A stretch of DNA of 64,000 nucleotides. Origin: Microbacterium sp. (GTDB taxonomy: Bacteria; Actinomycetota; Actinomycetes; Actinomycetales; Microbacteriaceae). Under the pieces are notes generated by a model. The model had not been told where the DNA came from. It saw nothing but the letters and a program-made list of their open reading frames with translations, and searched no databases. Below, piece by piece: positions 21,930-30,058 of the stretch. The stretch's first letter is position 1, and each line of letters starts with the position of its first letter. Made by a program: the position numbers and the translations under genes. The stretch is taken from contig NZ_JAPSIY010000010.1 in NCBI RefSeq assembly GCF_031178445.1, forward strand, positions 1-64,000, read 5' to 3'.

Positions 21930-22394
21930 CTATGCCACCTCGACGCGATGAGCCCACTGGCCTACTCCCTCGCGGGCGTGGGTGTAGGTGACGCCTCTGA
22001 CGCGGGTGAGGCAATGAGCTTCATAGACGTGCACGTACTCGATCGGAACGCCGAGCTCATCGGCGAGGTAGTGCTGGTCCGGGTTCACTGATTCGAGCTC
22101 GGCATATCGGATCGGGTCGATGAGCACCCGCGCGGCGAACCTGTCGGCTTGGCGCTCGATCGCGTGCTCGTTTGCGGTCTGGGGGTGCCGAATACAGGGA
22201 TGGTCATGGTAGACGTGGCCGAGTTCATGAGCCAGGTGGCCCTGTTGCTCAGAGTCGGTAAGACGCGAATCGATGAAGATGCGCATGAGAGCGGGAACTG
22301 TGCACGCGAGAAGGTCGCCGCGCAGTCCACAGAAGTACACGGCGTAGCCAAGGGCATTGGCCATATCGAGCAATCGCTGCATCGTTCGTTGCAT
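21930..22394 (-). CDS. ImmA/IrrE family metallopeptidase
   Basis: GHLAHELGHVYHDH HExxH motif; AIERQADRFAARVLI. Confidence 0.9.
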   Translation of the reverse strand: MQRTMQRLLDMANALGYAVYFCGLRGDLLACTVPALMRIFIDSRLTDSEQQGHLAHELGHVYHDHPCIRHPQTANEHAIERQADRFAARVLIDPIRYAELESVNPDQHYLADELGVPIEYVHVYEAHCLTRVRGVTYTHAREGVGQWAHRVEVA

Positions 22395-22406
22395 CGGGGT
22401 CCGCTC

Positions 22407-22925
22407 CTATTCAGCCCAGGGCGCCTGGTCAACCTTTCGGGTGCCGCGTTTCGCGGCGTAGTCAAGTGAGTCGAGGTCTGGCGCTTCGACATGGTCGATA
22501 GTGTCTACGGCGTTGGGGACATTCGCCCTGCGCTCGCGGTGGGCGTCGAGGTCGGTCGGGGTCGCATCGATCGGTTCGGTCAACGCTTGGCCTGCTTCGC
22601 CGGCATCGATTCGACGCACGATCTCCGCCGCCAACTCGCGGTCGGTGAACTCGTCCAGACCGTATGTGCGCGGCGCACGGAACGGAGTGAGCTCGGAGAC
22701 GTTGAGCCAACCGACTCGTCCCAGCGCGTGGACGGGGCTGTCTCCGAGTAGTCGGGCGATGGTGATGACCTTCTCGGCAGTGACCCCCGTGCTGCCGCTC
22801 AACCACTTGCTGAGCTGACCATCAGTCGCCTGAATCGCCTTGGCGAACTCGGCTTGACTGCGGTCGGCCATCATGTGGCGCAGGTACGCAGCCCAGTTCT
22901 GACGGTAGTTCCCACTGTCGCTCAT
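22407..22925 (-). CDS. XRE-family repressor (putative immunity repressor)
   Basis: WAAYLRHMMADRSQAEFAKAIQATDGQLSKWLSGSTGVTAEKVITIARLLG HTH. Confidence 0.85.
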   Translation of the reverse strand: MSDSGNYRQNWAAYLRHMMADRSQAEFAKAIQATDGQLSKWLSGSTGVTAEKVITIARLLGDSPVHALGRVGWLNVSELTPFRAPRTYGLDEFTDRELAAEIVRRIDAGEAGQALTEPIDATPTDLDAHRERRANVPNAVDTIDHVEAPDLDSLDYAAKRGTRKVDQAPWAE

Positions 22926-22932
22926 GCGTTGA

Positions 22933-22961
22933 ACGATAGCGCACGTATTGCATGCGTGCAA
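22933..22961 (-). promoter_or_regulatory. Leftward (repressor) promoter, leaderless
   Basis: Minus strand TTGCAC-17 nt-TATCGT; predicted TSS coincides with ATG at 22925. Confidence 0.6.
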
Positions 22962-22962
22962 T
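22947..22962. promoter_or_regulatory. Putative operator ATTGCATGCGTGCAAT
   Basis: Near-perfect palindrome overlapping the -35 of the leftward promoter; related half-site TTGCACGCAT at 23051-23060. Confidence 0.65.
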
Positions 22963-23023
22963 GAACATTCTCTGGAGAACCCTGAAATATCAGGGGAGCT
23001 TCAATGCTCGGGAGGAACACGGG

Positions 23024-23051
23024 TTGCATAGCTGAACGTTGCGTGTACTGT
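23024..23051 (+). promoter_or_regulatory. Rightward early promoter, leaderless
   Basis: TTGCAT-16 nt-TACTGT, ATG of cro-like gene at 23059. Confidence 0.6.
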
Positions 23052-23058
23052 TGCACGC

Positions 23059-23328
23059 ATGAAGGATTCGTTCACCGGAGAAACCTCCCCCACAATCGCG
23101 CTTCGTCGCCAGAAGCTTGACGAGCTGCGCCGGGCGAACGGCATCGACACCGAGGCAGAGCTGGCGCGAATCATTGGCGTTTCGCCGACAACTCTTTGGC
23201 GCATCTCGCGAGGCGACGTTGCCCCGTCTCACGGATTCATCGCCCGCACGCTGCTGGCATTCCCGCACAGCAAGTTCGAGACGCTGTTCGAGGTCGTGAA
23301 GCCCGACACGCTGAAGGCAGCGTCATGA
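23059..23328 (+). CDS. HTH DNA-binding protein (Cro-like)
   Basis: TEAELARIIGVSPTTLWRISRGDVAPSHGFIARTLLAFP; divergent from repressor. Confidence 0.8.
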   Translation: MKDSFTGETSPTIALRRQKLDELRRANGIDTEAELARIIGVSPTTLWRISRGDVAPSHGFIARTLLAFPHSKFETLFEVVKPDTLKAAS

Positions 23329-23513
23329 AGACCAAGCAGCAGGCGTTGCGAGATCTCGGCCGCGTTGTCGCTGAGGAAATCGCTGTCGTGTCGAAGCTGA
23401 CCGTTCGTGAGGCGGCCGAGCGAGTGTGGAGGCCGGACGGTCCGTCGATGGACGTGCTCATGGACCGCATCGCCGCATCGGGCCTTTGCCGCCGAGAGGC
23501 GGTGTCGGCATGA
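23325..23513 (+). CDS. Small hypothetical protein, possible DNA-binding/excisionase-type
   Basis: MKTKQQALRDLGRVVAEEIAVVSKLTVREAAERVWRPDGPSMDVLMDRI; ATGA-coupled to upstream gene. Confidence 0.6.
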   Translation: MKTKQQALRDLGRVVAEEIAVVSKLTVREAAERVWRPDGPSMDVLMDRIAASGLCRREAVSA

Positions 23514-23617
23514 CCCGCGCAGCTGCCGCATTGCTGTTCCGCGTGACCCCGGACAGCGGTGTCCGGTCGCTACTCGTTACCGGCGATCGTCTCGCTGAGT
23601 ACGTCGCGATCTATGGC

Positions 23618-23848
23618 TCAGCCGGCGTGGCTCTGCTCGTCGAGGATGTCGACGATGTTGCCGAGAACGAGCGCGAGGTTGTGAACGCCGGCGACCGTGT
23701 AGCCGAGGACTCGGTGGAGTTCCTCAGGGGACAGGCCGGGCCCGCCCTGCAGCGGATTGGCGTCGTTCATCGTGATTCCGTACTGATCGACATCGCGCTG
23801 GATCTGCGCGAGAAGCTGTCGGGCCTCATCGAACTTCTCATCGAACAC
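23618..23848 (-). CDS. Small hypothetical protein, antisense to the early transcript
   Basis: MFDEKFDEARQLLAQIQRDVDQYGITMNDANPLQGGPGLSPEELHRVLGYTVAGVHNLALVLGNIVDIL; GTG start preceded by AGGGAGAAG on the minus strand. Confidence 0.5.
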   Translation of the reverse strand: MFDEKFDEARQLLAQIQRDVDQYGITMNDANPLQGGPGLSPEELHRVLGYTVAGVHNLALVLGNIVDILDEQSHAG

Positions 23849-23924
23849 GATGGTTCTTCTCCCTACGTAGCGGACCCGGAGTCCCAGTCTCCGGATGTTC
23901 CTGCCTCGACCGTAGCGGAGATGC

Positions 23925-23997
23925 CCGGCGCCACCCCTTCGGGCGCCGGTGCACCTGATGCCGAGGCGGGGTCTTCCCCTCGCCCCGCCTCGGCATC
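23925..23997. terminator. Two adjacent hairpins upstream of antirepressor gene
   Basis: CCGGCGCC...GGCGCCGG (23925-23949) and GATGCCGAGGCGGGG-11 nt-CCCCGCCTCGGCATC (23957-23997, 15-bp perfect stem). Confidence 0.6.
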
Positions 23998-24018
23998 CTC
24001 GCCCGGGGGCGGCGTGTG

Positions 24019-24780
24019 ATGGCTGTGACGTTCGAGCCCTCGTCGCCCACGCCGGTGAGTGACTGGCCGGTGGCGCAGATACCCACCGAGCCGGTCGCGA
24101 ACCATCCAGGTGGCGAGCAGATCCCGCTGCGGTGGCCTCACCATGGTGATCTCCGCATCCTGGTCGACGTCGACACGCTCGAGGTGTTCCTCGTCGCTGA
24201 TGATCTGCACGCGCTCGCCGAGTTCGACGACACGACCGAGCTGCACCCCACGATCCGCCCGACGGTGACCTGGTCGAAGCGACCGGGCAGCGAGCTGCTC
24301 GAGCACTACACGCTCGCTGACGCCGTCGCGGTGCTCGAGCACAACCCGACCTACCAAACCGCCGAGCTGCTCGCTTGGTTGCGTGAGCAGCTGCCTGACG
24401 TCCTTCGGGACGAGGTCCTCGACCACGCGATCGGCCTCGAAGGGTTCTGCACGGCGTTCACCGTGCAGCAGGCCGCGACGATCCTTGATCGCGACCCGGC
24501 CCTGAGCATCGGCCGTACCCGGCTGTTCGAGCAGCTCGAGCGAATCGGCTGGGCCCGCCGCGACGACGTCGTCACACACTGGCGGCCGACGAGCCTAGCG
24601 ATCCGCCATCACTGGCTCACGATCCGCGAGGTCACGGTCCGCGCCGGCAAGACAGCGACCCCGTACCCGCAGCTGTACATCACTCCCGACGGCCTGGCAG
24701 AGCTGCGTCGCATCCTCCATGCCCTCCACCCGGACGCTCCGGCGACGCCGCCGGAACCCGAACGCCTCCCGATTGACTAG
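24019..24780 (+). CDS. Phage antirepressor KilAC-domain-like protein
   Basis: FTVQQAATILDRDPALSIGRTRLFEQLERIGWARR...YPQLYITPDGLAELRRIL. Confidence 0.65.
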   Translation: MAVTFEPSSPTPVSDWPVAQIPTEPVANHPGGEQIPLRWPHHGDLRILVDVDTLEVFLVADDLHALAEFDDTTELHPTIRPTVTWSKRPGSELLEHYTLADAVAVLEHNPTYQTAELLAWLREQLPDVLRDEVLDHAIGLEGFCTAFTVQQAATILDRDPALSIGRTRLFEQLERIGWARRDDVVTHWRPTSLAIRHHWLTIREVTVRAGKTATPYPQLYITPDGLAELRRILHALHPDAPATPPEPERLPID

Positions 24781-24792
24781 GAGAACCACCTC

Positions 24793-24948
24793 GTGAACAC
24801 CCTCCTCGCCCTCGTCGCGCTCGCCGCGATGTTCCTCGCCGCCGGCTTCCTCGAGACCGCACCTCTCCCTGTCGCGATTCCCGTCGCGATGAGCATTGCC
24901 ATCAGCCTGGTTGCGGTCGACCGGCGTCTCGCGAGGCGGACCCGATGA
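24793..24948 (+). CDS. Small membrane protein
   Basis: MNTLLALVALAAMFLAAGFLETAPLPVAIPVAMSIAISLVAVDRRLARRTR. Confidence 0.55.
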   Translation: MNTLLALVALAAMFLAAGFLETAPLPVAIPVAMSIAISLVAVDRRLARRTR

Positions 24949-25070
24949 ACCGCGGCATCCGGCGCCACGCCGGCGCCCTCGCCAAGGTCGCCTTCGTCGC
25001 CGCGAGCACCGCCGGCGCCATTGCCATGGCGGCCCTCGCGTACAGCCTCGTGGCCACCCCGTGGAGCTGA
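24945..25070 (+). CDS. Small membrane protein
   Basis: MNRGIRRHAGALAKVAFVAASTAGAIAMAALAYSLVATPWS; ATGA overlap with upstream ORF. Confidence 0.5.
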   Translation: MNRGIRRHAGALAKVAFVAASTAGAIAMAALAYSLVATPWS

Positions 25071-25072
25071 CC

Positions 25073-26026
25073 ATGACCGTCAGCACCGCGGGCACATGCC
25101 CTCCCGATCATCCCCACAACACCACGTGCTATCTGCGCCACCAGTGCCGATGCGCCGCATGTAAGACCTTCCGCGCCGCCACGGAGCGCACCCGCCGGCG
25201 TGAACAGGCGTACGGCACCTACACCCGCGGCCGCGTCGACGTGGCCCCTGTCCGTGAGCACATCCAGTGGTTGCGCTCGCAGGGCATGGGGCCACGTCGC
25301 ATCGCCGCAGTGTCGGGTGTGCCCTACTCCGCGATCTGCCGGATCGTGTGGGGACAGCGCCGCGATGGTGAGCGCATGGTGCAGAGCACGATCGCCTCGA
25401 CCACTGCCCAGGTGCTGCTCGCTGTCCGCCCCGAACTGAACGTGCTCGCTGATCACGCTCTGATCGACGCGACCGGGTACCGGCGACGACTGCAGGCGCT
25501 GATGGCTCACGGTTGGTCGCTTCCCGCGATCGTCCGCGCCCTGCCCGACGAGGCCACCGAGCTGCAGCTACGCCCATGGGTCTATGCCACCCGCATCACA
25601 GCAGCGAACGCCCGGACCATTGTGTCGATCTTCGACCGCCTCGAGCTCGCGACCCCTCCCCAAGAGACCCCGCAGGAACGAGCGATCGCGCAGCGCACCC
25701 GCCGGTTCGCCGCCCGCCACCGCTGGGCGCCCGCACTCGCGTGGGATGACATCGACACCGATCCCACCCCACCCGCCATCGACCAGCCCGCCGGTGACCC
25801 GCTCGACGAGATCGCGATCGAGCTCGCCCTCGCCGGCCGCGGCGTCCGCCTCACCCCGGGCGAGCGGCGCGTGTGCGTGCGCAAGCTGCACACCCTGCGT
25901 TGGTCCGATCCCGCGATCGCCGAACGGCTCCGCTGCGCGTCGAAAACCGTCGAGCGGATCCGTGAAGAGCTTGGCCTCGACGCTTGGCCGACCATCGACC
26001 AGGAAGTTACGAGGGCGGCCGCATGA
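25073..26026 (+). CDS. HTH-containing phage protein
   Basis: N-terminal CPPDHPHNTTCYLRHQCRCAACK cysteine cluster; GMGPRRIAAVSGVPYSAICRIVWGQR; WSDPAIAERLRCASKTVERIREELG HTH-like. Confidence 0.7.
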   Translation: MTVSTAGTCPPDHPHNTTCYLRHQCRCAACKTFRAATERTRRREQAYGTYTRGRVDVAPVREHIQWLRSQGMGPRRIAAVSGVPYSAICRIVWGQRRDGERMVQSTIASTTAQVLLAVRPELNVLADHALIDATGYRRRLQALMAHGWSLPAIVRALPDEATELQLRPWVYATRITAANARTIVSIFDRLELATPPQETPQERAIAQRTRRFAARHRWAPALAWDDIDTDPTPPAIDQPAGDPLDEIAIELALAGRGVRLTPGERRVCVRKLHTLRWSDPAIAERLRCASKTVERIREELGLDAWPTIDQEVTRAAA

Positions 26027-26289
26027 CCGCCCCAAGCACGTCGACGGGCAACGCGCCCGGCCAGACCCGATGGTGGGTCGCCCGCGACTACCTCCGCCCC
26101 ACACGCTTCGGCGAACCCGCCCTCGCTGGCGTCGTCCGGGCCGTCCGACCCGTCATCGGCCTCGGCGCCGCCCGCCGCCACATCGGCGGCCCCACCTACT
26201 TCACCTCACGTCGCAAGGCACTCGCCTTCGCGCATGCCCAAGCCCGCCGCACCGACGGCACACACCGCCCCCGAAAGGACCGCCCGTGA
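26023..26289 (+). CDS. Hypothetical phage protein
   Basis: ATGA-coupled ORF, basic, RWWVARDYLRPTRFGEP. Confidence 0.5.
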   Translation: MTAPSTSTGNAPGQTRWWVARDYLRPTRFGEPALAGVVRAVRPVIGLGAARRHIGGPTYFTSRRKALAFAHAQARRTDGTHRPRKDRP

Positions 26290-26579
26290 CCCCCTCGCCC
26301 CTCGTCATCGCCACCGTCTTCACGACGGACCCCACCACCCCCGTCGCACGCCTCGTCCACCTCGCACTCGCCGCGCTCGCCGACGACCGGGGTCACGTCG
26401 AGACGACCGTGCACACGCTCGAGCACATGACCGGGCTGATGCCGATCGCGATCGAGGCGGCGCTCGGTAACAACTCGATCGACATGCCACTGTTCCCGGG
26501 CACGATCGACCTGGCCGACGGGGTCGTCGTCGCCGACCTGTTGCCGGGCAACGTCGTCGCGATGAAGGCGGGTGCGTGA
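26286..26579 (+). CDS. Hypothetical phage protein
   Basis: GTGA-coupled ORF VIATVFTTDPTTPVARLVHLALAALADDRGHVE. Confidence 0.5.
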   Translation: MTPSPLVIATVFTTDPTTPVARLVHLALAALADDRGHVETTVHTLEHMTGLMPIAIEAALGNNSIDMPLFPGTIDLADGVVVADLLPGNVVAMKAGA

Positions 26580-26725
26580 TGGCCGCGAAGGATCGCATCT
26601 GCGCCCCGAACATTCGCACCAATCGCACAGTGTGCGGTCGTCGGGTGCAGAAGCAGACGAAGACCGGCACCTGGGACCAGGTCACCTGCCCTGAGTGCCA
26701 CGCGGCCGCGAGGGCCGGCGGATGA
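26579..26725 (+). CDS. Small zinc-ribbon-like protein
   Basis: MAAKDRICAPNIRTNRTVCGRRVQKQTKTGTWDQVTCPECHAAARAGG. Confidence 0.5.
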   Translation: MAAKDRICAPNIRTNRTVCGRRVQKQTKTGTWDQVTCPECHAAARAGG

Positions 26726-26976
26726 CCTGGCTCAACCCGATCAGCATCGAGCGGCTGATCGACTTCGCGGCCGCCCATCCCGGCCCGGTCGTCGGCGCGG
26801 TCGATGAGGCCGTCCGAAAGGACTTCGGCATCAGCCCGGCCCGCTACCTCCAGCTGCTCAACCGGGCGATCGAGACCCCTGAAGCGCTCGAGCACGACCC
26901 TCAGACCACGTACCGGCTCCGCCGGATCAACGAACAGCGAGCCCGCACCCGCGAGGCCCGCCTCGGCCACCTCTGA
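26722..26976 (+). CDS. DUF3263-like protein
   Basis: VRKDFGISPARYLQLLNRAIETPEALEHDPQTTYRLRRI. Confidence 0.65.
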   Translation: MTWLNPISIERLIDFAAAHPGPVVGAVDEAVRKDFGISPARYLQLLNRAIETPEALEHDPQTTYRLRRINEQRARTREARLGHL

Positions 26977-26990
26977 AAGGACACCTCGCC

Positions 26991-28457
26991 ATGGCCACCA
27001 CCTACGACCCCACGACCGCCGACCCCGGGCAGATCGAGAAGATCCCCGCCGGCGACGTCATCATCGATCCGAACGTGCGCACCAGCGTCCGCATCGACAA
27101 GAGCTTCGTCTCCTCGATCCGCGTGTACGGGTTCCAGCAGCACCCCGTCGGCTACCGCGACGACGACGGCAAGGTCCACATCACCGTCGGCCAGCGCCGC
27201 ACCTCCGCTGCGCTCGAGATCGGCTGGCCCGTCATCCCCATCGTCGTCAAGCCGAAGATCGACGCCGAGCACGACCGCGCCGAAGAACTCCGCATCCTCG
27301 CCCAGCTCGCCGAGAACGAACAGCGCGAAGCCCTCACCGACGCCGAACGCGTCGCCGGCTACAAAACCCTCGCACTTCTCGGCGTCAGCGACGACCAGAT
27401 CGCCCGCAAGACCAACGCACCCAAGCAGCAAGTCCAGACCGCGCTCGCCGTGGCGGCGTCCGAGACGGCGGCCGCTGCGCTGGAGTCGCGGCCGATCACG
27501 CTCGAGCAGGCCGCGTACTTGGTCGAGTTCGAGGACGACCCCAACGCGGTCGAGCAGATCACCGAGACGCTCACCGAACGGCCCGAGCAGATCGACCATG
27601 CCGTGTCGAGGATCCGCCGTGACCGGGCGGCGCAGGCTGCCGTCGACGAGCTCACGGCAAAGCTGCAGGCAGCTGGGTGGGAGGTGAGCTACTCGCCCGT
27701 CAGTTACGGCATCGAGACGCCGAAGGGCGCAGCCGCGATCGGGCACCTCTACCGCGCCGATGACAAGAAGCAGCAGCGTCTCGACGTCGACCACGCCGAG
27801 AAGTACACCGGTCGCGTCGCCGTGGTCTTCCCCAGGCCGATGTTCGACAACCCGGCGGGCGCCGAGTACTTCATCCGTGGATATGCCGACCAGGGGCTGG
27901 AGCGGTTCTCGTGGTCGACTGGCGCCCGGCCGAAGGCGACCGAGGAGGAGAAGGCCGCTCGCCGACAGAAGCGGGCCGACAAGGCTGACATGGCCCTCGC
28001 GACCGAGGTGCGCCGCGCTTGGATCAAGGAGTTCCTCGGCCAGAAGAAGCTGCCCGACATGTCCCGCTGGATCGCGCACGTCGTATTCGAGACTGACCAG
28101 GCGCTCGGCGCCTCACAGCGTCCCGGCAACGCCCGTGACCTCGCCTTCGAGCTGCTGGGACTGGAGCAGCCGTCGACGAAGTTCGGGTACATGTCGCGTG
28201 GCGCATCCGCCGAGTTCATCACGGGGCACCCCGGGTTTGCGGCACCGTTGACGGCCGCGTATGCGATCGCGATCTGCGAAGACGTCATCGGCGACCCGAA
28301 GCACCCCTGGGCCGGTCTGCAGATGGCTGAGCTCGCACCCTATCTCGAGCAGCTCCACGAATGGGGTTACCCGCTCTCCGACGTCGAGCAGCGCCTCGTC
28401 GACGCCGCCCTGGCGAAGTGGGCTGAGCGCGCGAAGCAGAACAAGGACGCCGCCTGA
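26991..28457 (+). CDS. ParB/Srx N-terminal domain protein (ParB-like)
   Basis: IPAGDVIIDPNVRTSVRIDKSFVSSIRVYGFQQHPVGYRDDDGKVHITVGQRRTSAALEIG; HTH segment. Confidence 0.82.
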   Translation: MATTYDPTTADPGQIEKIPAGDVIIDPNVRTSVRIDKSFVSSIRVYGFQQHPVGYRDDDGKVHITVGQRRTSAALEIGWPVIPIVVKPKIDAEHDRAEELRILAQLAENEQREALTDAERVAGYKTLALLGVSDDQIARKTNAPKQQVQTALAVAASETAAAALESRPITLEQAAYLVEFEDDPNAVEQITETLTERPEQIDHAVSRIRRDRAAQAAVDELTAKLQAAGWEVSYSPVSYGIETPKGAAAIGHLYRADDKKQQRLDVDHAEKYTGRVAVVFPRPMFDNPAGAEYFIRGYADQGLERFSWSTGARPKATEEEKAARRQKRADKADMALATEVRRAWIKEFLGQKKLPDMSRWIAHVVFETDQALGASQRPGNARDLAFELLGLEQPSTKFGYMSRGASAEFITGHPGFAAPLTAAYAIAICEDVIGDPKHPWAGLQMAELAPYLEQLHEWGYPLSDVEQRLVDAALAKWAERAKQNKDAA

Positions 28458-28552
28458 TGGACGCGATCGACATCATCACAACCACCGCCATGATCGTCCT
28501 GATCCTCGTCGGTATCGCCGTGATCGCCCTGCAGATGTGGAGCGACCGATGA
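28457..28552 (+). CDS. 31-aa single-pass membrane peptide
   Basis: MDAIDIITTTAMIVLILVGIAVIALQMWSDR, overlapping both neighbours. Confidence 0.45.
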   Translation: MDAIDIITTTAMIVLILVGIAVIALQMWSDR

Positions 28553-28755
28553 GCCGCCGCACACTGCCGCCCCGCCCCGTCATCGCGCTACGGCACGAGG
28601 TCGGCGACGTGCTCACGGTCGGTTCCACCAGGTGGCTGATCCGTTCTATCCACGACGACAAGGTCGTCCTCGAAGCGTCCAGCGCCCCCGCCGGGATCGT
28701 CTGGACCACCACCCTCGACAACCTTCCCGAACCGATGAAGGAGACGACACCATGA
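28549..28755 (+). CDS. Hypothetical phage protein
   Basis: MSRRTLPPRPVIALRHEVGDVLTVGSTRWLIRSIHDDKVVLEA, coupled start/stop. Confidence 0.55.
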   Translation: MSRRTLPPRPVIALRHEVGDVLTVGSTRWLIRSIHDDKVVLEASSAPAGIVWTTTLDNLPEPMKETTP

Positions 28756-29876
28756 GCAGCGCAGACCTCCTCGAGGACGGCTTCCCCCACGGCACCCCGG
28801 ACGGCTTCGACCGCGGATGCCACTCCGCCGGCGGATGCCCCACCGGACGCGAGTACGGGCTGTCCTGCAAGACAGCGAAGATGAAGGCCCGCGGTGACTA
28901 CCAGTATGCAAAGCTCGTCAAGAGCGGGGCGACGATCCCCGAGATCGCCGACGCCCTCGGCCTCATCGGCACCGCGCCCAACACAGCGCCCAACCCGGCG
29001 ACACGGAAGCCGAAGACCACAGTCAAGCCCGCGCCCGCGTCCCCGGCGGCCTTCGTCAACCACTCCGAGCCCGCACCGGATGCTCCGGCAGCGGCAACCG
29101 AGGTCTCCGAGTCGGCGCCGGATGCCACCCCGGTCCTCACCGTCCCCGAGGCGCCCACGCACTCCACACGCGAGATTCGGGCGTGGGCCCGTGAGAAAGG
29201 CTACGAGGTCAACAGCCGAGGCACTATCCGCCAGGAGATCATCGACCACTACTGGGAAGTCCACGGCCTTCTCGACCCCGCGGGCTACGACAAGACCGCC
29301 GAGCTCGACACGGCACCCACAACCCCTCTCACGGACGCACACGAGATCCCCAGCGACGCAAGCCGCCCCGACTACGGCGTCATGAACCTCGAAAACGACC
29401 TCGCAGCCGCCAACGACCGCGTCGCCGACCTCACCAACGAACTCACGATCGCGCAGACCGAACTCGACAACACGATCGGCGAACGAGACCGCGCCCGCGA
29501 CCTCGCAGCCCGCCTCGGCGAAGAACTCGCCCGAAGCGAAGAACAGCGCGACCGGGACCACATCACCCACACCCGCGTCATCGCCGAGCGCGACACCCTC
29601 ACCAACGAAGTGCAGCGCCTCGCCGACATCACCGCAACCGACCACCGCACCATCGAGCAGCTCCAGTCCGCGCTCGCCGCGGCATCCGCAGCGCTGCACA
29701 CGACCGAGCGAGCACTCGAGCTCGTGCTGCAGAAATGGGACGAGGCCACTCGGGCTGCTCGCCAGAAGGCGGTGATCGGAGGTGGCCGGGTGCACATCGA
29801 CATCGGCGCGTCGCCCGCCGATATCGGCGCTGCAGCGGCGCGGGTGCTCCGCTCGTCGGCGATGCGTGTGCGATGA
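28752..29876 (+). CDS. Lsr2-like DNA-binding motif fused to a long coiled coil
   Basis: STREIRAWAREKGYEVNSRGTIRQEIIDHYWEVH resembles the Lsr2 C-terminal domain; followed by about 180 aa of heptad-like sequence. Confidence 0.7.
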   Translation: MSSADLLEDGFPHGTPDGFDRGCHSAGGCPTGREYGLSCKTAKMKARGDYQYAKLVKSGATIPEIADALGLIGTAPNTAPNPATRKPKTTVKPAPASPAAFVNHSEPAPDAPAAATEVSESAPDATPVLTVPEAPTHSTREIRAWAREKGYEVNSRGTIRQEIIDHYWEVHGLLDPAGYDKTAELDTAPTTPLTDAHEIPSDASRPDYGVMNLENDLAAANDRVADLTNELTIAQTELDNTIGERDRARDLAARLGEELARSEEQRDRDHITHTRVIAERDTLTNEVQRLADITATDHRTIEQLQSALAAASAALHTTERALELVLQKWDEATRAARQKAVIGGGRVHIDIGASPADIGAAAARVLRSSAMRVR

Positions 29877-30058
29877 ACGAGCGCGATCAGGCGGTCATCG
29901 AGGAAGGGCGCCTCGTGCATGCCTGCCCGGTCAACGGAAGCGGCGTGACAGGTTGCTGCGGAAAGACCCTCTATGAGATCCCGGTCACGGATCGAGTCAC
30001 GCAGAACCGCCATCAGGTGACCTGCACAGACCGCGAGAACGGGAGCGCAGAGCGATGA
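29873..30058 (+). CDS. Small hypothetical protein
   Basis: MNERDQAVIEEGRLVHACPVNGSGVTGCCGKTLYEIP. Confidence 0.5.
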   Translation: MNERDQAVIEEGRLVHACPVNGSGVTGCCGKTLYEIPVTDRVTQNRHQVTCTDRENGSAER

